Positions 37,032 through 45,223 of a stretch of DNA of 64,000 bases are shown here, one piece after another; the stretch's first letter is position 1, and the number at the start of each line of letters is the position of its first letter. The notes beneath the pieces were generated by a model. It was not told where the DNA came from, did not search any database, and was given only the letters and a program-made list of their open reading frames with translations. The DNA is from Bryobacteraceae bacterium (GTDB taxonomy: Bacteria > Acidobacteriota > Terriglobia > Bryobacterales > Bryobacteraceae). Position numbers and translations under genes: made by a program. The stretch covers positions 1 through 64,000 of the forward strand of contig JAICJH010000008.1 of the NCBI GenBank assembly GCA_025928545.1, given 5' to 3'.

Positions 37032-38555
37032 TCAGCTCCAGTAGTTGCGATCAAGGCTGCGGTATTGAATCGCTTCGGCGATATGTTTAGCTGCGATCGT
37101 GGGAGATGCGTCGAGATCGGCGATGGTGCGCGCGACTTTGAGAATACGGTCGTGCGCGCGGGCTGAGAGGCTCATGCGCTTCATGGCCATTTCGAGGGTG
37201 CGCTCACCGGTTTCGTCGAGCGCGCACTGCTGCCGGATGAGGCGCGAGGGCCTTCGCGAGTTTGTGCAGCCGCGCGCCTGTTGCAGGGTACGTGCCTGGT
37301 CGACGCGTGCGCGCATATGGGCCGAGGTTTCGGCTACTTCGCCCGCGCGGAGTTCCTTGTAGGGGACCGCGGGTACTTCGATCTGGATGTCGATGCGGTC
37401 GATGAGCGGGCCGCTGATTTTTCCGAGATAGCGCTGGATGATGGCGGGCGTACAGCGGCATTCGCGGGTGGGGTCGCCGTAGAAGCCGCAGGGACACGGG
37501 TTCATCGCAGCGACGAGCATGAAGCTGGCAGGGAAGTTCAGCGTCATGGCTGCGCGCGCAATGCTGACCACGCAATCCTCCAGAGGCTGGCGGAGAATTT
37601 CGAGCACGTTGCGCGGAAATTCGGGGAACTCATCGAGAAACAGAAGGCCGTTATGCGCGAGGCTGACTTCGCCGGGGCGGGGCATGCCGGCTCCGCCGCC
37701 GATCATGCCGGCATCGGAAATAGTGTGGTGAGGCGCGCGAAACGGCCGGGCCCAGATGAGGCCGGCACCGGGCTGGAGCGTGCCGGCAATGCTGTGAACG
37801 CGGGTGGATTCGATCGCTTCTTCAAAAGCCATCACGGGCAGAATGCCGGCGAGCCGTTTCGCCAGCATTGTCTTGCCGGAGCCGGGCGGCCCGATCATCA
37901 GCACGTTATGATTGCCTGCCGCCGCCACCAGAAGGGCGCGTTTAGCGGAAGCCTGGCCACGCACGTCGCGAAAATCCGGGGCGGTGGATTGAGCGGCCAA
38001 AGAAGGTTGGGTAGCCTGCGATTGCACGGGCGAGAATTCGTCCGGCTTGTTGAGCATGGCGACGACCTCCGCGAGGTGGCGGACACCGAACACACGGACA
38101 CCCTCGACGACGGCGGCTTCAGCGGCGTTCTCGATCGGGAGTATCAGGTTTTCGATTCCGTTTTCACGAGCGCAGACGGCCCTGGATAGCGCGCCGCGAA
38201 CAGGCCGGATGGCGCCATCGAGGGATAATTCGCCGACGGAGAGATGCTTGTCGAGACCTTTGAAGGTACCCATGGCTCCGAGGATGGCGAGGGCCATCGG
38301 GAGGTCGAAACCGGAGCCTTCTTTGCGGACGTGGGCGGGCGCGAGATTGACGGTGACGGCCTGGCTGGGGTAGCCGAAGCCGGAATTCATGAGGGCGGAC
38401 TTGATGCGTTCGCGACTTTCGCGCACGGCTGTGTCGGGCATACCGACGAGCATGAAGTCCTTCGCCATGCCGCTGCGGTAGAGATCCACTTCGACGTCGA
38501 CGGGGTGGGCGTCGATTCCGTAGACTGCGGCGCTTCTGGTTTTGAACAGCGGCAT
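37032..38555 (-). CDS. comM: YifB/ComM-type AAA+ ATPase (Mg-chelatase-like)
   Basis: The 507-residue protein has the N-terminal ChlI-like domain (NLAPAHVRKEGSGFDLPMAL), Walker A GPPGSGKTMLAKRL, Walker B LLFLDEFPEF, and the C-terminal domain (LSARAHDRILKVARTIADLD, IQYRSLDRNYWS). The central CxxC-type metal segment NPCPCGFYGDPTRECRC is present. ComM is a hexameric helicase that promotes branch migration during integration of transforming DNA. It is intact. Two decayed copies of its 3' end lie to its left. A tRNA-Leu gene is 105 bases from its start on the opposite strand. Confidence 0.96.
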   Translation of the reverse strand: MPLFKTRSAAVYGIDAHPVDVEVDLYRSGMAKDFMLVGMPDTAVRESRERIKSALMNSGFGYPSQAVTVNLAPAHVRKEGSGFDLPMALAILGAMGTFKGLDKHLSVGELSLDGAIRPVRGALSRAVCARENGIENLILPIENAAEAAVVEGVRVFGVRHLAEVVAMLNKPDEFSPVQSQATQPSLAAQSTAPDFRDVRGQASAKRALLVAAAGNHNVLMIGPPGSGKTMLAKRLAGILPVMAFEEAIESTRVHSIAGTLQPGAGLIWARPFRAPHHTISDAGMIGGGAGMPRPGEVSLAHNGLLFLDEFPEFPRNVLEILRQPLEDCVVSIARAAMTLNFPASFMLVAAMNPCPCGFYGDPTRECRCTPAIIQRYLGKISGPLIDRIDIQIEVPAVPYKELRAGEVAETSAHMRARVDQARTLQQARGCTNSRRPSRLIRQQCALDETGERTLEMAMKRMSLSARAHDRILKVARTIADLDASPTIAAKHIAEAIQYRSLDRNYWS

Positions 38556-38585
38556 CGGGGAAAGCTCTCTTCGGAAACAGCGGCG

Positions 38586-38604
38586 GCGGGTTTTCGGAAC
38601 CCGC
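38586..38604. other. Short inverted repeat between comM and tRNA-Leu
   Basis: GCGGGTT and AACCCGC form a perfect seven-base-pair stem with a five-base loop. It lies between the divergent comM and tRNA genes and could be a regulatory site. No matching copy was found elsewhere by eye. Confidence 0.4.
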
Positions 38605-38660
38605 TAAAGTATGTTGTGTAGAATGGAGGAAGTTTTCTCGGATTTATTTCATTCGCAGAA

Positions 38661-38749
38661 GCTGGAGTGGCGGAACTGGCAGACGCACGGGACTCAAAAT
38701 CCCGCATCCTTCACTGGGTATGAGGGTTCGACCCCCTCCTCCAGCACCA
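38661..38749 (+). tRNA. tRNA-Leu(CAA)
   Basis: Acceptor GCTGGAG pairs with CTCCAGC, discriminator A and encoded CCA (38747-38749). The anticodon stem CGGGA/TCCCG encloses CTCAAAA with anticodon CAA, reading UUG. A long variable arm and the T arm GAGGG-TTCGACC-CCCTC confirm a class II leucine tRNA. Position next to comM and the adjacent unusual small frame is noted in the findings. Confidence 0.95.
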
Positions 38750-38810
38750 AAATGTTCTTAATAAGATAGCGGGTCCTGCGCCTCCTTTCCTATCGGCGTC
38801 ATCGTCGCGA

Positions 38811-39041
38811 TTGCAACCCTGGCTCTTTTGCCAAGAGGTTTCAGTGATCGATTCCGGTGGTTTTGCCGTCAAACCGATGCCTTATGGCAGGGAACTGACG
38901 AAACCCGAGAGGCTGCAGTCTGCTACGGAGATTGTGCTGGAACCAGGAGAAACGACCGAGGCCGACATTCCGCCTGGCTCCTGCGAAGCTTTTGGCGGCG
39001 GCCGAATCATTTCTAACGAGATCGTAGTCAAAGTCCGATAA
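38811..39041 (+). CDS. Small hypothetical protein
   Basis: A 76-residue frame reads MQPWLFCQEVSVIDSGGFAV and later TEIVLEPGETTEADIPPG and RIISNEIVVKVR. The composition looks coding (beta-rich, compact) and the sequence could be the C-terminal part of a longer beta-sandwich protein. The start is uncertain and there is no obvious ribosome site. It may be a gene remnant left beside the tRNA. No family recognised. Confidence 0.4.
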   Translation: MQPWLFCQEVSVIDSGGFAVKPMPYGRELTKPERLQSATEIVLEPGETTEADIPPGSCEAFGGGRIISNEIVVKVR

Positions 39042-39054
39042 CGTCGCGGCGATA

Positions 39055-40794
39055 TTACCTGGCGGCCATAGTTGCAAGCCAGGTCTTCTGCGAGTTCGCC
39101 CAGCCCTGCACTGTGTTGCCATACCAGGACGTTCGCGCGGTGTTATGCCCAGAAAGGTCGAATACTTCGCGTGGGTCCTGTTCCAGGTTATATAGTCTGG
39201 GCCGGCCTGTGCCTGCCTCGAAGGTGTATTTCCAGGGGCCATCGCGCAGACCCAGCAGACCAAGGGAGTAATCGGCGAAAAAGAGCGCCATTCGCGGGGC
39301 CGCGCTGAGCATGGTCCGGCCCTGATATGCGTCAGGGGCGGGCATACCCAGAAGGTCAAGCAGCGTGGGCGCCGTATCCACAAGGCTGACGACGTTGCGC
39401 ACGCGCTGCTGACCTGAAAACAGGTTTTGCGCGGCAACGATAAACGGCACGTGAACGTTTTCCTCATACAGATAGAACGTGTGACCGTAATTGCCTTCAT
39501 GCTGGCCGAAAGCTTCGCCGTGATCGCCATAGATCACCCATAGAGTGCTGTTCGCGAGACCGCGTTTGCGAAGACCCTCGGCGAGGGCGCCCAATGACGT
39601 ATCGCCGTAATGCAGGGCATTGCGGTATTGGGCGAGATCGGAACCGCCTGAAAACGGACCGGCGCCGGGTGTGGAATAGGGATGATGCCCCGCGATGGGA
39701 AGGTAATTCAGAAAGAAGTGGCTCGCTGGTGGCAGCCCATCGATCCAGGCCAGCATGCGCGCGACCGTGGCCGGTTCGTCGACACCGAAACTCGAGTTGG
39801 AATTGCCTGAAATATCGGCGGCGTCCTCCATAGTCTGATAGCCGCGATTTCGGACGATCGATTCCATCCCGAGATAACCAAAACGCCCCGAGTGAAACAT
39901 CGCGGTGCGATATCCCTCGCCTGAAAGCATGTCGGCTATCGAGTGGCAGGGAATTTTTCCGTAGGCTTCCACGTCGCTGTTGAAAGCGGGGAACACCGAG
40001 CACAGAACGGAGTACAACCCTTTGATGCTTTCCGGATAGACGGCGTACGCGTTGTCGAACACCAGCGCGTGGGCGGAGAGTATGCTGAGCTGCGGCATCG
40101 GATCGGGTGAATCGCCGTAGAGTCCCAGATATTGAGCGGCGGTGGATTCGAGGCCGACCATTACGACGTTGTATCCGCGCGCGGTCCCCCGGTAGCGGGC
40201 GAGATCGTCGTAGCGGGCTTCACGGTTAAATTCGGAATCGAATCGGGAACTGCGCCAGTCGGCGCCCTTCGGATCGGCGTCGCTTCGCGGAAGCTTTGTT
40301 CCGGACAGGGCAGTGATGGCGTTACGCTCCAAGCCGCGCGAATCGATGTACCGGCCTGCCACTGGCCCGATGGCGGCGACAGCGATCGCGCCGATTGTTG
40401 CCCATTGGGATACCCACGTCAGGGATTGTGGTGGGATTCGTTTCATCAGCAGTGGAACAACGGCGGCGGCTGCGAGAATCGTCAGAATCAGCGCGCTGTT
40501 GACAGGCGTTGCGTAGAGAAGAATGGAATCTTTCAGGGGTCCGCGTGCGGCAGCCAGCATCGGGCGTGTCATTGGCGTGCCCAAAGCGCGAACCACCGGT
40601 ACATTAATAGCGACGTAGACCGAAAGCGGCCAATACAGCAGCCAGACGAACGACTGCGGTGCTCTGAGTCTCTGTAATCCCCGGTCAAGTACACCAAAGA
40701 TCAATGCGGCCAGGGCATCGTCCCACAGATACAGATTTGGCGAAGACATCAGGCGCGCCGCCACCAGGATGATCAACAGGCTGGCGGCTCTCAT
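39055..40794 (-). CDS. Membrane sulfatase/LTA-synthase-fold enzyme
   Basis: From ATG 40792-40794 the product has 579 residues: about four N-terminal membrane helices (to residue 150), then an alkaline-phosphatase-fold domain. Motifs are MVGLESTAAQYLGLYGD (first metal site), LYSVLCSVFP, LPIAGHHPY and YGDHGEAFGQHEGNYGH (second metal site). This resembles lipoteichoic-acid synthase and phosphoethanolamine transferase relatives, which move phospholipid head groups to envelope glycans. The longer open frame to 41598 is an artefact overlapping the upstream gene. The ATG overlaps that gene's stop codon by four bases (ATGA), so the two are translationally coupled. Confidence 0.85.
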   Translation of the reverse strand: MRAASLLIILVAARLMSSPNLYLWDDALAALIFGVLDRGLQRLRAPQSFVWLLYWPLSVYVAINVPVVRALGTPMTRPMLAAARGPLKDSILLYATPVNSALILTILAAAAVVPLLMKRIPPQSLTWVSQWATIGAIAVAAIGPVAGRYIDSRGLERNAITALSGTKLPRSDADPKGADWRSSRFDSEFNREARYDDLARYRGTARGYNVVMVGLESTAAQYLGLYGDSPDPMPQLSILSAHALVFDNAYAVYPESIKGLYSVLCSVFPAFNSDVEAYGKIPCHSIADMLSGEGYRTAMFHSGRFGYLGMESIVRNRGYQTMEDAADISGNSNSSFGVDEPATVARMLAWIDGLPPASHFFLNYLPIAGHHPYSTPGAGPFSGGSDLAQYRNALHYGDTSLGALAEGLRKRGLANSTLWVIYGDHGEAFGQHEGNYGHTFYLYEENVHVPFIVAAQNLFSGQQRVRNVVSLVDTAPTLLDLLGMPAPDAYQGRTMLSAAPRMALFFADYSLGLLGLRDGPWKYTFEAGTGRPRLYNLEQDPREVFDLSGHNTARTSWYGNTVQGWANSQKTWLATMAAR

Positions 40795-41897
40795 TTCGTC
40801 ACCAGATTGAGGCGTTTCAGCAACAGAATGGACACGATGATTCCGCTGGTTGAGCGGCGCCAGATCCAGTCGTGCACCAGCACCGATGGCGATGGCGGGT
40901 CGCGGTAGATCGGAGCGCGGGCGCCATTCAGACAGAGCGGAATGACCGCGAGGTCGTAGCCCAGCCGCTCGCCAGGCCGCCAGGTCTCGTGTCGGCAGGC
41001 GATGCCGTCGCCAAGAAAGCGACGTGCGACTTCCAGATTGGAAAGATTCGAATCGATCAAGGTGATCTCTGCGCCGGGCACAAGCTCGCGAAGGATCAAT
41101 GCTGTGCGCGGATAGAGTCCGCCGCCAACAACGGCGATGCGACCAATCGGGGGCAACAGTGGAATCAGGCTCCGGAACGCCGCCCGATGGCGCCCGAGGA
41201 CGAAGCTTTGCAGCCGGGGCGAACACAGCACCGCCCGTTCGAGAATTTCCAGAGGATTGACGCTGACCCACCGAAGCAGAGGCGGCCAGTTGCTTCGCGC
41301 GGCCGCGACCGCGACGTGGCGCGGCAGACTGGTCCAGTGGACGGACGAATTCGCGTGGTGTTCCGCATGGTAGCCGTCGTTGAAGCACAAGAAATTGTAG
41401 AGACGGCCATAGTAGCTGGTGGCCTGCCCTCCCGCGTGTTCCCAGTGCCCCTGAAGCGCGCAGAGCAACAGGCCGGCGGAATAGCCCGGTAGATAGACCC
41501 AAAAGAAAAAATGAGATTGCCGCGAGGCCAGCACCGCCCATAGCGCAGCCACAAGCGCTGTTTCCGCAATCAACATGTTGGAACACCGCCAGCGCCACGG
41601 GACCTCGGCATGGTGCGCCAAGTGGCGATCGCGCCAGAGTGTCTGCGGAATGCCGAGCATTGCGCTCAGCGCGAGGGAGAACGCGCGATTGAGCGTGGTT
41701 GACCGGAAGAACGGCCGGTGAATGAAGTTATGCGCGATAGTGTTCGAGTTCCACCAGACACCGGCGGCAATGATGGCGGCCGAAGGGAACGCAATCAAAA
41801 CCACCGCATGCAGGAAGGCGAGCGTAGCAAGAGTGGCGTCGCGGGGCGAGAAACGCCATACGCCGCCATCCCGGCGGGCCGATGCGAAAGTCGCCAT
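40791..41897 (-). CDS. Membrane fatty acid desaturase fused to a Rossmann (SAM-like) domain
   Basis: The ATG at 41895-41897 follows an AGGAGA site. Residues about 1-235 form a desaturase/hydroxylase domain with hydrophobic helices and histidine boxes HNFIH (56-60), HLAHH (92-96) and HAEHH (177-181); a further histidine follows in SSVHW. Residues about 250-340 look like a Rossmann nucleotide-binding domain (RIAVVGGGLYPRTALILREL, then EITLIDSNLSNLEVARRF), as in nicotianamine-synthase or class I methyltransferase folds. A fusion of the two is unusual. It is coupled to the sulfatase-fold enzyme, suggesting joint action on an envelope lipid. Confidence 0.82.
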   Translation of the reverse strand: MATFASARRDGGVWRFSPRDATLATLAFLHAVVLIAFPSAAIIAAGVWWNSNTIAHNFIHRPFFRSTTLNRAFSLALSAMLGIPQTLWRDRHLAHHAEVPWRWRCSNMLIAETALVAALWAVLASRQSHFFFWVYLPGYSAGLLLCALQGHWEHAGGQATSYYGRLYNFLCFNDGYHAEHHANSSVHWTSLPRHVAVAAARSNWPPLLRWVSVNPLEILERAVLCSPRLQSFVLGRHRAAFRSLIPLLPPIGRIAVVGGGLYPRTALILRELVPGAEITLIDSNLSNLEVARRFLGDGIACRHETWRPGERLGYDLAVIPLCLNGARAPIYRDPPSPSVLVHDWIWRRSTSGIIVSILLLKRLNLVTK

Positions 41898-41925
41898 TGT
41901 AGTCTCCTGTCCCTTTGCCGCGCCC

Positions 41926-42399
41926 CTATCGGCCGGGGCTCTTTTCATCCAGAAGGGCACGGGCGCGAGGTTGGTCCGCATTGATTCTGGCGAGACCGTT
42001 ACCCATGGGATAGTCCTCGGCCGCGGCCTTTTCGCCGGCGCTTCTGACATGTACCTGGGAAAACCACGCGGAACCAAACCCAACGATTTGCTTTGTGCCT
42101 GCAACCGACTTCAGGTCAGACCACTCCCTCAGCGCGAGATCCCTGTTGGATGCCGGAAGCGCAAAATAGAGGTATCCAGTCTGAGGAGCGGAGTAGGTTC
42201 CACCGGCGTTGTCCGTAGCCACAATGAAGACGCCGGTGATCCGAATGCGATCGGCGTGATCGGAGCCAGGCTCCAGGTCAACCTTATCGACGCGAGCGTA
42301 AACCGACATCGGTCCGCTGGCTTGGGCGGCGCGCGGAACACCGATCAGCACCAGAGCAGCCACTGCTATGTAAACGGCGGATTTTATCTGTTTTCCCAT
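41926..42399 (-). CDS. Exported protein of unknown function
   Basis: From ATG 42397-42399 (AAAGGA site upstream) the 157-residue product has a signal peptide (KQIKSAVYIAVAALVLIGVP, cleavage after AQA). The mature part includes MSVYARVDKVDLEPGSDHAD and RIRITGVFIVATDN, a beta-rich sequence, and QTGYLYFALPA. No family recognised. It precedes the desaturase fusion by 28 bases on the same strand and probably starts that operon, which fits a periplasmic accessory role. Confidence 0.65.
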   Translation of the reverse strand: MGKQIKSAVYIAVAALVLIGVPRAAQASGPMSVYARVDKVDLEPGSDHADRIRITGVFIVATDNAGGTYSAPQTGYLYFALPASNRDLALREWSDLKSVAGTKQIVGFGSAWFSQVHVRSAGEKAAAEDYPMGNGLARINADQPRARALLDEKSPGR

Positions 42400-42515
42400 A
42401 CTATCCTTTCGAGCGTGACTCCTGTCACGGTCATTGGACGGATGGGTTCCTCGTTTTCTTCCCGACTCAGGTTTGAAGGCGAAAATCACGGGCCGGACCT
42501 GATAGAATTCGTCCC

Positions 42516-42659
42516 ATGCGAAGACTATTGTGGGCTACGATGGTTTTCCCGTCCGTACCTGCGCCAGCCGGGCGCGCGGAGCGGGTTCGTGCAGATCCGC
42601 GGAAAAGCTCTGCCGGCATCGTGCTTCCCAAAAACATCCATGTCAATTCGCTGCTTTAA
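42516..42659 (+). CDS. Short reading frame upstream of the isomerase gene
   Basis: A 47-codon frame starts MRRLLWATMVFPSVPAPAGR and ends VLPKNIHVNSLL, stopping twelve bases before the isomerase ATG. Its N-terminus could be a signal sequence. There is no ribosome site and no recognised family. It could be a leader or a gene remnant. Weakly supported. Confidence 0.25.
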   Translation: MRRLLWATMVFPSVPAPAGRAERVRADPRKSSAGIVLPKNIHVNSLL

Positions 42660-42671
42660 AGGAGCAAACCA

Positions 42672-43562
42672 ATGAAGATCTCACGCCGGACATTGATTCA
42701 CTCGGGGATGGCCTCCGCCGCGCTCCCGTTGGCTTTCGAAAAAACCGCAAGCGCCGCCGTGCCTGGCGAGCCGCCCTACACGCTCTCCATCAACATCGAA
42801 GTCATGTTCCCGCGCACGATGCCGAAAGCGCAGCGCGTTCAGGTCGTCGCCGACCAGGGCTTCAAAGCCTATGGCTTCTGGAACGCAACCGAAGAAGAGC
42901 AGGACGCGATGCTCAAAGTGCAGCAGGCGACGGGCCTGAAGTGCTCCGGCATCACCGGCCCAGGCTCACTCGTCAGTGGCGCGGGACTCACGAAGACGGG
43001 CGGCCAGCAGGCTTTTCTCGACGAAATGACGGCGCGGGCGAAGATGGGCCAAAAGTTCGGAGGCGCGTCGTCGATCATCTTTGTCGGAAAAGTGCAGCCG
43101 GATGTTCCATGGGAGACGCAACGGGCACAGATCGTTGCCGGGCTGAAGCTGTGCGGCGATATTGCGAAAGAGCACAACATGACGTTCATCGTGGAGCCCC
43201 TCAGCACGAACCCCGGCCAGACACGCATGGCGCTCGATACGGCGGCCGTTGCGTTCCCGGTAATCGCGGAAGTCAATCACTCCAATGTAAAGATCTGCTT
43301 TGACATGTACCACCTTCAACTGATGGAAGGAAACATTACCGCACATCTGCGCGAGGGTCTCGGGAAGGGCTATATCGGGCTGGTGCAGATCGGCGAAGTG
43401 CCGGGCCGTCACGAGCCGGGTTCGGGTGAAATCGATTACGCCTACATGATGCGTGTCCTGCGGGAACTGAATTACAAGGGCTACCTCGACACGGAAATGG
43501 GCACCACGACGACCCCCGAAGCTGCGATGCAGCTCACAAGAAAGATGTCGCTCGAGAATTAG
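42672..43562 (+). CDS. Tat-exported TIM-barrel sugar isomerase/epimerase family protein
   Basis: An AAAGGAG site precedes the ATG. The 296-residue product has a twin-arginine signal (SRRTLIHSGMASAALPLAF) and an AP-endonuclease-2-type TIM barrel. Typical segments are GFKAYGFWNATEEE, MTFIVEPLSTNPGQTR (metal-site glutamate), ICFDMYHLQLMEGNI (aspartate and histidine) and YIGLVQIGEVPGRHEPGSGE. The middle and C-terminal motifs are close to hydroxypyruvate isomerase (Hyi). Export by Tat is unusual for Hyi and suggests a periplasmic sugar substrate. It may start the rightward side of the catabolic island. Confidence 0.88.
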   Translation: MKISRRTLIHSGMASAALPLAFEKTASAAVPGEPPYTLSINIEVMFPRTMPKAQRVQVVADQGFKAYGFWNATEEEQDAMLKVQQATGLKCSGITGPGSLVSGAGLTKTGGQQAFLDEMTARAKMGQKFGGASSIIFVGKVQPDVPWETQRAQIVAGLKLCGDIAKEHNMTFIVEPLSTNPGQTRMALDTAAVAFPVIAEVNHSNVKICFDMYHLQLMEGNITAHLREGLGKGYIGLVQIGEVPGRHEPGSGEIDYAYMMRVLRELNYKGYLDTEMGTTTTPEAAMQLTRKMSLEN

Positions 43563-43615
43563 CGAGCACCAGTACTTTGTAATCGATACACAGGCCTATC
43601 GGCCTTCACGGCGAC

Positions 43616-44944
43616 CTAGTAAACCTTGTTGCCTGCAAGGAATACAGCTTCAATGGTTCGGGTATTTTTGATATCCGTGACCGGGTTCTTGCCGAGAACT
43701 ATCAGATCGGCCCATTTGGAAGGCTCCAGCGTACCGAGATCTTTGGCTTTGAGAAACTCCGCCCCACTTCCGGTTGCGGCGACGATCGCCTGCATCGGAG
43801 TCAGGCCCGCCTGCACCATCAGCTCAAGCTCGACATGCTCAAAGAAGCCCTGGAATCGTCCCGGAACGCCGGTGTCGGTGCCCATTCCATAACGCACTCC
43901 CGCGTCGGCCAAAGCTTTGAGGTTTTTCATTCCGATCTTCAGAGTCTCAGGATAGTGGCTGATATTCGGGTCCGCCGCAGCCTTCTTTTGAAACTCAGGG
44001 CTGGTAATGGTCTTTAGCACGTCGGGAGAAACTCCGCGAGTAAAAAAGGGATCGGACGCAAAAGCCGGAGTTTTCAAATAGGCAAATAGAGCATCCTCGC
44101 GGCTCAATGTGGGAGCTGCAAGCCAGGTATTATGGCGTTTCATACTGGCGATCAAAGCGCTGTCGACGGGCTTATCCCGAATGCTGTGAGCCAACGCATC
44201 AATTCCCTGGTCAACGAGATGCTGCGCATCTTCAAGATAAAAAACATGAGCGATGACCCGCAGGCCATACTTGTGCCCGGTCTCGATAATCGCTTTGGAA
44301 ATGTCGTACGGCATCCTCTTGACAGCGCCGTAGTTATCGTCGGTCCAGAACTTCAGGAAGTCCGCTTTCTTGCGGGCTTGCTGGGCGACTGCCGGATCGA
44401 CTTCACTCACCGCTCCGATGATCGGTGTGGGAACGCCGGGGAGTGACAACCCGCCGCCGAAGCCGCCCTTATAAACCAGTCCCAATCCGGCCGTGTAAAC
44501 GCGTGTTTCCGAAGGCCTGCCAGCCCGCTGCCGGTCGCGGATATCAAAAATCAGATCCTTGTCGATCCCCAGGCTGAGGACGGTTGTCACACCATAGGAG
44601 GCGTAGGTCTTCAGGTCATGTTCTACGCTTTCCTTCGTGTACAGATTGGAGTCCTGCACCAGGCCGACTGTGTTTCCCAGATGCCCGTGCAGGTTGATTA
44701 TGCCGGGCATGACAAACTTACCGGTCAGGTCGGTGACGACCGCCGAAGCAGGTACTTTTAACTGGGCCACCGGGCCAACCCAGGTAATCCTGCCGTTGTC
44801 AATGATCATGGCGGAACTCGCGGCGGGGGATTTGCCGGTGCCGTCAATGAGGGTGAAGTTCCTGAGGACTTTGACTTCGCCACTGAGCGATAATGCCGAT
44901 AGCAGAATCAGCCCCGCGAAGTTACGCCACGTATTCGAGATCAT
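43616..44944 (-). CDS. Exported amidohydrolase (imidazolonepropionase-like)
   Basis: The 442-residue product has a signal peptide (MISNTWRNFAGLILLSALSL). It shows the amidohydrolase pattern: LIDGTGKSPAASSAMIIDNG, metal ligands in IINLHGHLGN, later HVFYLEDAQHLVDQGIDALA, catalytic aspartate in RYGMGTDTGVPGRFQGFFEH and the closing SKWADLIVLGKNP. This subgroup (prolidase- and imidazolonepropionase-like) hydrolyses cyclic amides, dipeptides or similar bonds; the substrate is unknown. An AAAGG site lies upstream. It is convergent with the isomerase gene and divergent from the PQQ dehydrogenase. Confidence 0.9.
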   Translation of the reverse strand: MISNTWRNFAGLILLSALSLSGEVKVLRNFTLIDGTGKSPAASSAMIIDNGRITWVGPVAQLKVPASAVVTDLTGKFVMPGIINLHGHLGNTVGLVQDSNLYTKESVEHDLKTYASYGVTTVLSLGIDKDLIFDIRDRQRAGRPSETRVYTAGLGLVYKGGFGGGLSLPGVPTPIIGAVSEVDPAVAQQARKKADFLKFWTDDNYGAVKRMPYDISKAIIETGHKYGLRVIAHVFYLEDAQHLVDQGIDALAHSIRDKPVDSALIASMKRHNTWLAAPTLSREDALFAYLKTPAFASDPFFTRGVSPDVLKTITSPEFQKKAAADPNISHYPETLKIGMKNLKALADAGVRYGMGTDTGVPGRFQGFFEHVELELMVQAGLTPMQAIVAATGSGAEFLKAKDLGTLEPSKWADLIVLGKNPVTDIKNTRTIEAVFLAGNKVY

Positions 44945-45223
44945 TTTTTTTACCTTTCGAAAAGGCCGGTTGAATTGGAGGGCCCATGCGGACGCAAACC
45001 AAATAAAGTACTAACAGCTAATGTATCAACAGCAATGGCCTTGATCCGTTGGCGGAGCGTGCCGCATTTGCGCGCGAATTCAATTGCGGTGCTCGCGGGT
45101 TCCACTGCGAATTTTTTTGTAGAGACGGGCGCCGCGCGGGATGAATGCGGACCGGGGGTTGATATATACTCCACCATGTCGGGTAGATTCGTCAGCCCGG
45201 CCAAATCGTCCGTGAGGCCATTC

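Noticed and set aside
40795..41598. Upstream extension of the sulfatase-fold frame to 847 codons
   Set aside because: The extension lies inside the desaturase gene in another frame, is Arg/Ser-rich and has no domain. The ATG at 40794 precedes the membrane helices.
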